Shown here one piece after another: positions 53,740 through 62,532 of a DNA stretch of 64,000 nucleotides. How positions within the stretch are numbered: the stretch's first letter is position 1; every line of letters starts with the position of its first letter. The position numbers and the translations under genes were made by a program. The stretch is from positions 1 to 64,000 of the forward strand of contig QZDX01000017.1 in the NCBI GenBank assembly GCA_009917555.1, in the 5' to 3' direction. The notes under the pieces were generated by a model, which saw nothing but the letters and a program-made list of their open reading frames with translations, searched no databases and was not told the DNA's origin. This DNA comes from a bacterium 1XD21-13. GTDB taxonomy: Bacteria; Bacillota; Clostridia; Lachnospirales; Lachnospiraceae.

Positions 53740-55119
53740 TCAATTCTTACGCAGTCCCTTGGGATAATGATTCTTCACCAGTCCCCCGGCCTGCTTGCCC
53801 CAGCCGATGGAATATCCGTCCACCAGCATAAGCTGCCAGCCCTTTTTCCCCTCTCCTTCAAAAACGGTGCCCTTTAAATATTCCTCAGCCTCCGGTACAC
53901 CCATAGAACAGCAGGCAGCGGCCTCCAAAGGCTTCAGGGCCAACGCCAGCGCATGGGCAGGCTCGAACCGGTTCTTTTTTATCGTCCCAAGATGGAGCCC
54001 CGGACGCAGTACCTTGAGGCCCTTTAAGGGAAATGTCTCCGGCAAAAGATACAACTGGTCTCCAAACAGTACCGGAACTCCCGGAAGCTCACAGCGGAGA
54101 AATTCTCTCTCAAATTCCTTGTACAACCTCCACAGGTCCCGATCCACGGACTGCATCCTGACCCTCGTGGCTGTTTTTTTCTCTTCAGGGGCCGTCTCTC
54201 CAGCCTTCTCAAGAACTGCCACATAATGTCCTTCCCCCTCCAGCTTGTGGGGCCAGAGCCGGCAGGTATCCGCTATCTCTGCTCCGCCTCCCACCCACTC
54301 CGGTCTTCCCTGGGAAAATTTTCCATAATCCTCATTTCTCTGGCGCACCCCTTTTACCGAAAAGTCCGGATGCCCCTCCAAAAATGTATGAATACTTCCC
54401 TCATTTTCCTCCGGGGAAAAGGTACATGTGGAGTACACCAGAGTCCCGCCTGGGCGCAGCATATCACAGGCATCCTCCAAAATCTCCTGCTGGCGCCTGG
54501 CACACATCAGCACATTCTCCGGGCTCCACTGGCGGATCGCTTCCTCCTCCTTTCGAAACATTCCCTCACCGGAGCAGGGTGCATCCACCACAATCCGATC
54601 AAAATATGCAGGGAAACGATCTGCCAGGCTCTTTGGCCTCTCATTGATCACCACGCAATTTCGGATTCCCATGCGCTCTACATTGGAAGCAAGAATCTTT
54701 GCCCGAACCGGATGGATCTCATTGGAAACCAGAAGCCCCTCTCCCTTCATGGATGCGGCCAGATGGGTGGTCTTTCCTCCTGGCGCTGCACAGAGATCCA
54801 GCACACGCTCCCCAGGTCTCGCATCTGCAAGAGAACCAACTGCCATAGCACTTGGTTCCTGCATATAATACAGGCCAGCCTCATGGTAGGGATGCTTCCC
54901 CGGCCTGTCTTCCTTTCCATAATAAAATCCGTCCTCTGCCCAGGGAACCTGGCACAGTGAAAAGGGGGCCAGTTTTAAAAATTCTTCCGATGGGATTTTG
55001 AGGGTATTCACCCGAAGAGCCTGGGCAGGCTCTCCTTCCCAGCTCTTTGAAAAAGCCTCATATTCCTCTCCCAGCAGATGCTCCATCCGTTCTTTAAATT
55101 CCTGTGGCAGTGTTCCCAT
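53740..55119 (-). CDS. rsmF: 16S rRNA m5C methyltransferase, RsmF/NOL1-NOP2-Sun type
   Basis: 459 residues. SAM site LDLCAAPGGKTTHLA, catalytic Cys pair in VDAPCSGEGMFR and VYSTCTFSPEEN. The C-terminal 150 residues carry the RsmF-type domain and a PUA-like end (PLKGLKVLRPGLHLGTIKKNRFEP). Methylates C5 of cytidines in 16S rRNA. The ATG follows AAAGGAG. It lies 25 bases downstream of another rRNA methyltransferase gene, so the two form one unit. Confidence 0.93.
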   Translation of the reverse strand: MGTLPQEFKERMEHLLGEEYEAFSKSWEGEPAQALRVNTLKIPSEEFLKLAPFSLCQVPWAEDGFYYGKEDRPGKHPYHEAGLYYMQEPSAMAVGSLADARPGERVLDLCAAPGGKTTHLAASMKGEGLLVSNEIHPVRAKILASNVERMGIRNCVVINERPKSLADRFPAYFDRIVVDAPCSGEGMFRKEEEAIRQWSPENVLMCARRQQEILEDACDMLRPGGTLVYSTCTFSPEENEGSIHTFLEGHPDFSVKGVRQRNEDYGKFSQGRPEWVGGGAEIADTCRLWPHKLEGEGHYVAVLEKAGETAPEEKKTATRVRMQSVDRDLWRLYKEFEREFLRCELPGVPVLFGDQLYLLPETFPLKGLKVLRPGLHLGTIKKNRFEPAHALALALKPLEAAACCSMGVPEAEEYLKGTVFEGEGKKGWQLMLVDGYSIGWGKQAGGLVKNHYPKGLRKN

Positions 55120-55144
55120 CTTCTACTCCTTTTCTTCTGACCGC

Positions 55145-56347
55145 TTACTTTTCCTCGCACACCTGGAAAATGTAGAACTTTAAATAATAGGATTCCTCCG
55201 CCGCCCACAAAATCGGGTGATCCGGTGCCTGGGTTCGGTACTCCACCTGGCGCAGACGCTTATGAACACTTTTTGCTGCCTGATGGATGGTCTGAGTAAA
55301 AAGCTCATAGGTCATAAAATGAGAACAGGAGCAGGTAGCCAGAAAGCCTCCGTCCTTCACAAGCTTCATGCCGCGCATATTGATTTCCCGGTAGCCCTTC
55401 ACCGCATTTTTAACGGAATTCCGAGATTTTGTAAAGGCAGGAGGGTCCAGAATCACCACATCAAAGCGTTCCCCCTTCTCCTCAAGCTCCGGCAAAAGGT
55501 CAAAGACATCGGCACAGAGAAAATGCACCCGATCCCCTAGATGGTTTAGATCCGCATTCTTGCGGGCCTGCTCCACACCCAGTTCTGAGGCATCCACCCC
55601 CAGAACCTCCCTGGCTCCGGCAATTCCCGCATTGAGGGCAAAGGAGCCCGTATGGGTAAAGCAGTCCAGCACCCTGGCATCCTTGCAAAGCCTCTGAACG
55701 GCTAAGCGGTTATACTTTTGATCCAGAAAAAAACCTGTCTTTTGGCCTTCCTCCACATCTACCAGATAGCGGACATCATTTTCCACAATCTCTACATTGG
55801 TGTCAAAGGGCTCCCCAAGAAAGCCCTTATGACGCTCCATTCCCTCCTTTTCCCGCTCCTTTGCATCGCTCCGCTCATAGACACCGCGAATCTCAATCCC
55901 GTCCTGTGCCAAAATCTCCTTTAAAAGCCTTAGCAGGGTCTCCTTCATCCTATCAATTCCAAGAGCCAGGGACTGAACCACCAGAATGTCCGCGAACTTG
56001 TCCACCACAAGCCCTGGCAGGAAGTCTGCCTCCCCAAAGATCAGACGGCAGCTCCTGGTATCTACGGTACGCTTCCGATAGTCCCAGGCATTCTGAAGGC
56101 GCACACGGAGGAAGTCTTCATCAATCTCCTGATCCTTCCTGCGTGTCATCATGCGGATTCGAATCTTGGAATGGGGGTTGATAAAACCTCTGCCCAGGCA
56201 GTAGCCGTCAAAGTCGCGAACCAGCACCAGGTCACCTGCCTCAAAGCTTCCCATGACGGAGGCAATTTCATTGTCATAAATCCACAGACCGCCTGCCTTC
56301 AGAAAGCGACCCTCTCCCTTTTTCAGATTGACTACTGCGTGTTCCAT
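55145..56347 (-). CDS. 23S rRNA m5C methyltransferase, RlmI-like
   Basis: 400 residues. N-terminal PUA domain (GEGRFLKAGGLWIYDNEIA), an EEHYP-like central domain (DFLPGLVVDKFAD), then the SAM fold VLDCFTHTGSFALNAG, VILDPPAFTKSRN and CSCSHFMT. RlmI of E. coli methylates C1962 of 23S rRNA; target assumed the same. Start after AAAAGGAGA. Confidence 0.92.
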   Translation of the reverse strand: MEHAVVNLKKGEGRFLKAGGLWIYDNEIASVMGSFEAGDLVLVRDFDGYCLGRGFINPHSKIRIRMMTRRKDQEIDEDFLRVRLQNAWDYRKRTVDTRSCRLIFGEADFLPGLVVDKFADILVVQSLALGIDRMKETLLRLLKEILAQDGIEIRGVYERSDAKEREKEGMERHKGFLGEPFDTNVEIVENDVRYLVDVEEGQKTGFFLDQKYNRLAVQRLCKDARVLDCFTHTGSFALNAGIAGAREVLGVDASELGVEQARKNADLNHLGDRVHFLCADVFDLLPELEEKGERFDVVILDPPAFTKSRNSVKNAVKGYREINMRGMKLVKDGGFLATCSCSHFMTYELFTQTIHQAAKSVHKRLRQVEYRTQAPDHPILWAAEESYYLKFYIFQVCEEK

Positions 56348-56440
56348 CTATGTCTCCTTTTCCATTCTTCCAATTACTAAGTAATTCGTATGCCAACCGG
56401 TCAGAGTCTGTTCAAAATCCGACAGGTATATTGGCATGTC

Positions 56441-57082
56441 CTAATTTTCCACGCCGTTTTTGGCGCAGATATCCTTTACGCAGCACTTGTCACAGTAGGG
56501 CTTTGTCCGGGCCGTACACACATCACGGCCATGATATACCAAGCGATGACAGAAATCACTCCCCTCCTCCGGGGGAATCAGCTTCCAGAGAGCCATTTCT
56601 ACCTTCTTGGGGTCCTTGCAGTTGTCTATCAGACCCATGCGGTTTGTAAGGCGGATACAGTGGGTATCTGTCACGATAGCGGGCTTTCCGAATACGTCGC
56701 CCATGATCAGATTGGCGCTTTTCCGGCCTACGCCCGGAAGCTTTAAAAGCTCCTCAAAGGTATCGGGGATATTTCCCCCGTACTGTTCCATAAGGATCTT
56801 CATGCAGGCGCTGATGTCCCTGGCTTTGCTGTGCCCCAGGCCGCAGGGCTTTACGATGGCCTCGATGTCCTCCACCGGGGCTTCTGCCAGTGATTTCACA
56901 TCGGGGTACTTTTTGTAGAGGTCCTTTACGACTACATTTACCCGGGCGTCCGTACACTGAGCAGCCAGGCGCACACTTACCAGAAGCTTCCACGCCTGGT
57001 TGTAATCCAGGGTACAGCCTGCGTCGGGGTATTCCTTTTTTAATCTGGCTATCAGCTCCAGAGCCAATTCTTCTTTTGTCAT
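56441..57082 (-). CDS. nth: Endonuclease III
   Basis: 213 residues. Bifunctional DNA glycosylase/AP lyase for oxidised pyrimidines. HhH motif LLKLPGVGRKSANLIMGDVFG with catalytic Lys, followed by IVTDTHCIRLTNR with catalytic Asp. The C-terminal cluster Cys are spaced C-x7-C-x2-C-x5-C (CTARTKPYCDKCCVKDIC), one residue more in the first gap than E. coli Nth. GGAAGG site. Confidence 0.95.
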   Translation of the reverse strand: MTKEELALELIARLKKEYPDAGCTLDYNQAWKLLVSVRLAAQCTDARVNVVVKDLYKKYPDVKSLAEAPVEDIEAIVKPCGLGHSKARDISACMKILMEQYGGNIPDTFEELLKLPGVGRKSANLIMGDVFGKPAIVTDTHCIRLTNRMGLIDNCKDPKKVEMALWKLIPPEEGSDFCHRLVYHGRDVCTARTKPYCDKCCVKDICAKNGVEN

Positions 57083-57205
57083 AGTGTTTTCCTTCCTCTC
57101 TAAGCAGCCATGATTCTGCCGTGTATGGTATCTACTAAATATGTTATAAACGTAATATTCTGTCCAAATAAAGACATCATATCATACGCGTCAAATGGAG
57201 ACTTT

Positions 57206-57706
57206 TCACTTTTTCTTTACTCCCTTGTCATTCTGCTTCTTCCGAAGCAGAGTTTTAAGACACTCGATTATTTTTTCCCTGTCATCTTCCGTATCACCCC
57301 ACCAATGGTATTGCGATGAACACATAAGCTTTAATATTGCAGGCTTATAAACTTTTTTTAAACGATAATTTTCAATATATTCAGAGCGGGTAATAACTTC
57401 AATATGTCTGCCTCCATGTCGCGGCAGACCAATTACAACAATATTTTCGTAACCGTCACCCCATTGAGCCGGCGCAAGAAATACTTTTGTTCCGGAAGAA
57501 AAGTGCTTTGTCCCATATTTTCGTTCTCGTTTTTCGCCAAACTCATGTTCCCGCACTATATTTCCGACAAGACACCAACACCAGCTATGACCATACTCGA
57601 TATATTTCTCATAAGATTCCGCCATTGCCTGTTTGTATTTTTCATCGAACTCATCAAAAGAATAATAATCCTCTGCCCTCTTCGATATTTCTATAATTTC
57701 AATCAT
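57206..57706 (-). CDS. Hypothetical protein in a remnant toxin-antitoxin region
   Basis: 166 residues from MIEIIEISKRAEDYYSFDEF (AGAAGGTAAG upstream); the longer frame runs into the fic remnant. Trp-rich middle (SWCWCLVGN, VFLAPAQWGDGYENIVVIG) and Lys-rich C-terminus (KKQNDKGVKKK). No signal peptide or membrane part. I do not recognise the family. AT-rich like the genes upstream, so probably acquired. Confidence 0.55.
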   Translation of the reverse strand: MIEIIEISKRAEDYYSFDEFDEKYKQAMAESYEKYIEYGHSWCWCLVGNIVREHEFGEKRERKYGTKHFSSGTKVFLAPAQWGDGYENIVVIGLPRHGGRHIEVITRSEYIENYRLKKVYKPAILKLMCSSQYHWWGDTEDDREKIIECLKTLLRKKQNDKGVKKK

Positions 57707-57735
57707 AATACTTACCTTCTGCGAGATTGCATATC

Positions 57736-58214
57736 TCATCTAACCTCAAATAGTCCATGATTCATCTCCTGCAAATCCTTCTCCTTCACAACCCAATACC
57801 CGGATTTACTGGCTCCGACCCTTTTAAGCTTTCCATCAGCTTTTAGACCTGCTATAACCCTCTCGATCTGTCTCTTAGATCAGAGAATGCCATAATCTCC
57901 GGTACATATTGTGCCGGCATCCCCGCGTGAATCAGTTGTTCTCCTGCGTACACGCCTACTCCCCTGCTTCGAAATGTTCCTGCTTCAGATACCAGGTTAC
58001 TCATCATATACTTATGTGCCTTCAACAAATCTTCTAACGAGTACGGCTCCAACTTCCGAAGCTTTTCATATGCCTCATAGGCATTTTTTACCTCCTGAAT
58101 CTCTTTGGGTGCTGCCAACACCCGCTTTCCGTTAATGACATCACTGACCTGTTCCAGAGACAGAGTATATTGCTCAATCGCCAGAGAAGAATGAATCGTC
58201 TTGATCCGATTCAC
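57736..58214 (-). pseudogene. fic: Fic-family AMPylase remnant, core deleted
   Basis: Residues RIKTIHSSLAIEQYTLSLEQ to PAQYVPEIM are the Fic N-terminal part with the inhibitory S-x3-E motif. The frame then breaks, and in another frame the sequence continues as SKRQIERVIAGLKADGKLKR and ends near 57736: the C-terminal winged helix of the same family. The central HPFxDGNGR active site is missing, about 150 residues deleted at the join near 57880. The N-terminal 40 residues are also absent; the frame emerges from the end of hepT. The protein cannot AMPylate. Confidence 0.85.
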
Positions 58215-58539
58215 TCTAACTTTCCTAACTGCTCTTTTAACGCCGGAAAATCAGCACGCACAGTTTGGTAAACATCCTCCATTCTTAATGTCTGATATTT
58301 ATGTGCTGCAATATCACGCATACCTGCTATTGCTTTCCAAGGTATATAGGGATATTCTTTTCTAGTGCATTCTGTAATGTTCTTTATTAGTTCCCCTATA
58401 TTTATGACCGTCATACAGACTGCCCGTTTTAATTTTTCATCTTCCAAAAATTCTTCTAAGGTAGCTTTTCCCAACATGCTATATCCAATATCTATTTCAG
58501 ATATCACCTTAATAGTAATTGTTTATCCCTATGCTGCAT
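58211..58539 (-). pseudogene. hepT: HepT-like HEPN toxin with a 1-base frameshift near its start
   Basis: The open part from GTG 58507 (98 residues) holds the HEPN RNase motif RDIAAHKY (R-x4-H-x-Y) and FLEDEKLKRAVCMTVINIGEL. Upstream, an ATG at 58539 overlapping mntA reads MQHRDKQLLLR and then meets TGA; restoring one G in the GG at 58508-58509 would join it to VISEIDIGYSM, giving a normal-length HepT. So a single-base loss, or start at GTG with a shorter N-terminus. Toxin activity is doubtful. Confidence 0.7.
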
Positions 58540-58810
58540 ACAATTCCACTACCTTTCCAATTTCAATTAAATCTGTTTCTTTGATTGGTCCATGTATTAC
58601 ATCAACACCCACATGTAAAATCTTTTCAAGCTTCAATTTTATCATTGACAATGTAAGCAGCGAAACGGGCATCGAAAATTCCATAATCAGATCCACGTCG
58701 CTATCTTCTCTATGAATTCCTTCCGCTCTGGAGCCAAAAAGAATAATTTTTTTTATCGGATATTCGTTCACAATTGATAATACACTATCTTTTATCATTT
58801 CTGTTGTCAT
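58529..58810 (-). CDS. mntA: MntA-type nucleotidyltransferase antitoxin
   Basis: 93 residues from MTTEMIKDSVLSIV (GGAGG upstream). Minimal nucleotidyltransferase: KIILFGSRAEGIHREDSDVDLIME with GSx10DxD and a third Asp in VDVIHG. MntA antitoxins AMPylate the Tyr next to the HEPN motif of HepT and silence it. It is intact and directly before the frameshifted hepT, so an antitoxin may have survived its toxin. Confidence 0.85.
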   Translation of the reverse strand: MTTEMIKDSVLSIVNEYPIKKIILFGSRAEGIHREDSDVDLIMEFSMPVSLLTLSMIKLKLEKILHVGVDVIHGPIKETDLIEIGKVVELYAA

Positions 58811-58865
58811 AAGATTATCCTCCATATTTTTGGATGGTATACCTTCCTACTTAAAACATACACTA

Positions 58866-58995
58866 TTAAAAATATTCCTGCATCAAGCTATCAAACAATA
58901 ACTTACTTTTTTCTAACCTCTTTTGTTCTGCAGCTTTACTTTTATATGGTATCCCAAACCTTATCTATTTTGCTTTTCAGCTCCCCCGTAATCAT
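58866..58995 (-). pseudogene. Scar of a deleted type I restriction-modification locus (hsdM start joined to hsdS end)
   Basis: From ATG 58995, with a perfect GGGAGGT before it, the sequence encodes MITGELKSKIDKVWDTI and stops; this is the N-terminus of HsdM methyltransferases. Two bases on, in another frame (58940-58866), comes KSKLLFDSLMQEYF and a stop, which resembles the C-terminus of HsdS specificity subunits. The simplest reading is one deletion from within hsdM to the end of hsdS. The 390-base gap 58826-59215 holds nothing else. Confidence 0.55.
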
Positions 58996-59215
58996 CTGTT
59001 ACCTCCCGATTGCCTTAATTATATAATGTTACAAGGGCACTTTCCAGTATTTTTTGAAATTTTGCAGCTGTACGAAGATGGGGCTATCGCCCTTTTTCAT
59101 GCTCCTTCTATTGCCTATGTTTGAGCCTCGCTTTCGCTGCTTTGCTATCTTTTATTCCATTGCTTCTATAAGATTTTAATTTTTAATAAAACATATACAT
59201 AATACGCAAAACCAA

Positions 59216-59707
59216 CTAATAAATTTTTAAATGTGAGGTAATCCCACTTAATTCTTTATGTGTAAGTATTGCCTCACTTATTTGAATTTTGTTTAAATCA
59301 TGTCTTGATTTTTCTATTATGTAGCTTAGCTCCGCCGCTAAAATTCTTACTTGCCTGCCATTGCTGACTGCAAAAACATAACAGCCCTTATCGGCAAAGA
59401 TAAGCGGTGTGATGTCAAAACGGTAATCGTTTTCCTTATCCCAGTCCTCCAGAAATGTGATATTATATATCTTTTTAAAAGCTTTCTCTTTTTCCATATG
59501 AAATAAGGTTTTCTCTACCGTAAGAGCCTCCAACTTTTCTTTCAGGGGCCGTATTTCACTTTTCAGCGTCGCCGTAAAGATTTCTTTTGGAAAAATGTTT
59601 CCGTTTATGCAGAAAAGCAAAACGCCGTTGCAAAATGCGTCGTCTATGTTCCATTCTTTTATGGTTTTCACTATAATTGCAAATTTATACGGGTCTCCCA
59701 GTATCAT
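59216..59707 (-). CDS. Imm42-like immunity protein
   Basis: 163 residues from MILGDPYKFAIIVKTIKEW (GGAGGACA upstream). The start MILGDPxxFAI..., a short strand LLFCINGNIFP and LRPLKEKL-like helix agree with the Imm42 family, which neutralises polymorphic contact toxins. No toxin gene is adjacent, so it is an orphan immunity gene, a common state in gut bacteria. Cytosolic. Confidence 0.5.
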   Translation of the reverse strand: MILGDPYKFAIIVKTIKEWNIDDAFCNGVLLFCINGNIFPKEIFTATLKSEIRPLKEKLEALTVEKTLFHMEKEKAFKKIYNITFLEDWDKENDYRFDITPLIFADKGCYVFAVSNGRQVRILAAELSYIIEKSRHDLNKIQISEAILTHKELSGITSHLKIY

Positions 59708-59751
59708 TTTTAATGTCCTCCTTCGATTGAATTGCCAAAGAATTTTCAAAA

Positions 59752-59874
59752 TTACTCCAATGAAAAAAGTCCTTCAAATTCAGGAATCCCAAAAGATAAA
59801 TAATTTTTTAGACTTCCCACATAACTCATATAGCTTATCATTCCCGCGCCCAGCCCGTACCTCTTTTCCAACAT
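59752..59874 (-). pseudogene. Possible 3' remnant of an unknown gene
   Basis: A 40-residue frame, MLEKRYGLGAGMISYMSYVG and on to GIPEFEGLFSLE, ends 44 bases before the Imm42-like gene. It reads like the C-terminus of a protein, with no start signal. A second frame (DSGGYVGKEVRAGRG...) is open over the same bases, so coding is uncertain. The rest of 59708-60055 holds only the promoter of the next gene (TATAAT 60013-60018). Confidence 0.25.
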
Positions 59875-60055
59875 AACCGCCCGAATCTAAAATCAAATAT
59901 ATCACGCCAAAGCATCAAACCTGCATATTTTATCCCCTTCAAACATCAAAAGTCCTAAAGAAAAACTTCAAAAAATTCAAACATCCGTACTTCCGAAATT
60001 CCCAAAATCTGCTATAATAAAATTATTCCAACAAAACAAAGCAGAGGTACTTTTT

Positions 60056-60874
60056 ATGGTAAGTGCAATTTCCGGTATAAATTCCTACTACAACATCTAC
60101 CGGCCCTCTCGTGCCACCGGTTTGACGGCAGAACAGACGGGCCGGACACAACAGACCAAAAATACAACTTTAACGCTGCACCGGGGTGCGGACCCGGAAA
60201 CTCCCGTTCAGCCCATACGACCTGTTGTTCCGGTGAATCCCGACACCGCCGCCCCCGTCATATCATTTGCCGCCCCCTCAAGAGCAGAGACCTACGCCGC
60301 AGAGCAGGCCGTGCGGTTCCGAATCCAGTATGCGGACCCTGGAATGCAAACAACCTCCGAACATATTTCCGGTAAGACCGTTGCACATACTCCGGAATCT
60401 CTTGGCTTTCCTACAGGTATCAGCTATGATCCGGCGGAGATGGCTGTACGGATGCGGATTCAGTACATAGATCCTGCTACACAGCCAGAGAATTCAGCAT
60501 CTAATGAGGCTATGGGGATTGAAGGCGCCCAGAAAACGGCGGAGGACGGCCACTGTGAAACCTGCGAGAAACGCAAATACCAGGACGGCTCCGATGATCC
60601 AAGCGTCTCCTTCCAAAGCCCCACCAGAATTGATCCGGATACGGCCGCCGCTACGGTTCGGGGCCATGAGATGGAGCACGTATTCCACGAGCAGGCCAAG
60701 GCAGAGCGTGAGGATCGAAAGGTGGTAAGCCAGAGCGTCATGCTGCACACCGGCATCTGCCCGGAATGTGGTAAGATATATGTATCCGGCGGCACGACAC
60801 GCACCGTTACAAAGGCAGAGAACGAGCCGGAAGCCATAGACGCAAAAGCCGCTGAAGATAAAAAAGACAACTAA
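60056..60874 (+). CDS. HExxH-motif protein with an internal duplication and Cys pairs, unknown family
   Basis: 272 residues, no signal peptide. The first 80 residues are Pro/Thr-rich and flexible. AEQAVRFRIQYADP (82-95) recurs as AEMAVRMRIQYIDP (127-140). Cys pairs HCETC (167-170) and CPEC (235-238) could bind Zn. VRGHEMEHVFHEQAKAE (201 on) contains HEMEH, the HExxH of metallopeptidases, and HVFHEQAK resembles SprA-related proteins, where VxxHExxH precedes YVSGG, also present here (242-246). So a SprA-like cytosolic or secreted zinc protein is my best guess. GCAGAGG site; strong terminator after it. Confidence 0.7.
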   Translation: MVSAISGINSYYNIYRPSRATGLTAEQTGRTQQTKNTTLTLHRGADPETPVQPIRPVVPVNPDTAAPVISFAAPSRAETYAAEQAVRFRIQYADPGMQTTSEHISGKTVAHTPESLGFPTGISYDPAEMAVRMRIQYIDPATQPENSASNEAMGIEGAQKTAEDGHCETCEKRKYQDGSDDPSVSFQSPTRIDPDTAAATVRGHEMEHVFHEQAKAEREDRKVVSQSVMLHTGICPECGKIYVSGGTTRTVTKAENEPEAIDAKAAEDKKDN

Positions 60875-60944
60875 GATGAAGCAAAAGATACTATGGTTAT
60901 ACCGTTTTATAAGACGCATCAGATTTCTTACAGGATAAAATAAA

Positions 60945-60997
60945 AAATCAGGTCATACATTTCCAACCGCAAAATGTATGACCTGATTTATTTTTTT
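60945..60997 (+). terminator. Strong terminator after the HExxH gene
   Basis: AAATCAGGTCATACATTT (60945-60962) pairs exactly with 60972-60989 around a 9-base loop, followed by ATTTTTTT. Confidence 0.9.
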
Positions 60998-61098
60998 GTG
61001 ATTTTTATTCAATTTTCTCTGGACTGTCGTAAATCTGTGGTAAAACGCAAAAAAGAAAGGCTCCTGCACTTCGCAAAAGCCTGTAGTTTCGAGGGAGT

Positions 61099-61122
61099 GG
61101 GGGCACCCTTTCGGGTACCCCC
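61099..61122. other. GC-rich hairpin in a gene-free stretch
   Basis: GGGGGCACCC (61099-61108) pairs with GGGTACCCCC (61113-61122), one C-A mismatch, loop TTTC. It stands in the 320-base stretch 60998-61317, which shows no gene; a 66-residue frame across it has no ribosome site. Confidence 0.45.
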
Positions 61123-61317
61123 GAGTGTTATGAATGAAATACTGATATGTGTTCTTGCTACATTCTTAATATAACAAAGAATTGTGACCAATCTATGTCC
61201 AGCTTCTAAAAAAAGAATAAAGTAAATTAAGAAATTCTTACGAAAGCCGAAAGAAAGTCAAAACCGCCCCAAAAGCCTGATTTTACGGCATATCCGCTGG
61301 TTGGAGCCCTTCATTTC

Positions 61318-62481
61318 TTACAGGACGCCTGCCCCCTGTCCGATATCCACCACATAGAAATCCGCCTTGATTCCCGTTCGTTTCTCATAAGCAGAACCAA
61401 CCGTCTCAATAAAGGCATTCACCTGATCTGCCTCCACGATGCTCACCGTACAGCCCCCAAAGCCGCCGCCTGTCATACGGGACCCCAGCACGCCGGGAAG
61501 CTTCCACGCCTCCTCTGCCAGTATATCCATCTCCGGGCAGGAAACCTCATAATCATCCCGCAGAGACACATGAGAAGCATTCATCAGCTTTCCGAAGGCC
61601 GCAATGTCATTTTCCTTCAAAGCCTTCACTGCATCCAGGGTTCTCTGATTCTCATACACCGCATGCTTTGCCCGTCTCTGCTCCACCGGATCGGTGACGG
61701 CCCCCTTGTGAGCCTCAAAGCCTTCAATATCCAGATCCCCCAGTGTCTCAATGGAAACCACGCTCTGAAGCTGCTTCAAAGCCGATTCACACTGCTGGCG
61801 GCGCACATTGTACTCAGAGCCTACCAGACTGTGCTTTACATTGCTGTTTGCAATCACAATGCGGGCATGCTCCAGCTTTACGGAGGCATACTCATAGGAC
61901 AGATCCGCCGTATTCAGGAAAATGGCACAGTCCTTTTTCCCCATAGCGCTGGCAAACTGATCCATGATTCCGCAGTTCATACCATTAAAATTGTTCTCCG
62001 AATACTGGCCAATCAGAGCAAGCTCCACCTGGCTCACCTCAATCCCAAAAAGGTCACGCAGCACAACCCCTGTGAGCACCTCCAATGAGGCGGAGGAGGA
62101 AAGACCGGAGCCATTGGGAATATCCCCTGCTATCACAATATCCATGCCGGAGGGAACCTTATACCCCTTCACTCCAAAGGCCCAAATCACTCCCTTTGGA
62201 TAATTGGTCCAGCCAGCCTCATCCTGACACACCAGATCGTCCAGGCTCGTCTCAACCACGCCTACATCTTCAAAATTCATGGAGTAAAACCGGAGCACAC
62301 GATCCTCACGCTTTCTGGCCGCTGCATAGGTTCCCATAGTCAGTGCACAGGGAAATACATGACCGCCGTTGTAATCCGTATGCTCACCAATCAGATTCAC
62401 CCGGCCCGGTGCAAAATAAGTGCGGATATCGCCCTCACCTCCGAACAGCTCCGCAAATTTCTTTATCACTTGATCTTTCAT
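61318..62481 (-). CDS. galK: Galactokinase
   Basis: 387 residues. GHMP kinase: galactose motif GRVNLIGEHTDYNGG, ATP loop NGSGLSSSASLEV, catalytic Asp in GIMDQFASAMG and late MTGGGFGGCTVS. Phosphorylates galactose at C1 (Leloir pathway). galT and galE are not adjacent. GGGAGG site; an inverted repeat (62533-62563) upstream is a likely operator. Confidence 0.97.
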   Translation of the reverse strand: MKDQVIKKFAELFGGEGDIRTYFAPGRVNLIGEHTDYNGGHVFPCALTMGTYAAARKREDRVLRFYSMNFEDVGVVETSLDDLVCQDEAGWTNYPKGVIWAFGVKGYKVPSGMDIVIAGDIPNGSGLSSSASLEVLTGVVLRDLFGIEVSQVELALIGQYSENNFNGMNCGIMDQFASAMGKKDCAIFLNTADLSYEYASVKLEHARIVIANSNVKHSLVGSEYNVRRQQCESALKQLQSVVSIETLGDLDIEGFEAHKGAVTDPVEQRRAKHAVYENQRTLDAVKALKENDIAAFGKLMNASHVSLRDDYEVSCPEMDILAEEAWKLPGVLGSRMTGGGFGGCTVSIVEADQVNAFIETVGSAYEKRTGIKADFYVVDIGQGAGVL

Positions 62482-62532
62482 CTAAAAAACCTCCCGCTCT
62501 CCTAAAATTTTCCGCTCACATATCCTTTATGC

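Noticed and set aside
60974-61174. A 66-residue frame after the HExxH gene
   Set aside because: It begins within the terminator, crosses a GC hairpin and lacks a ribosome site.
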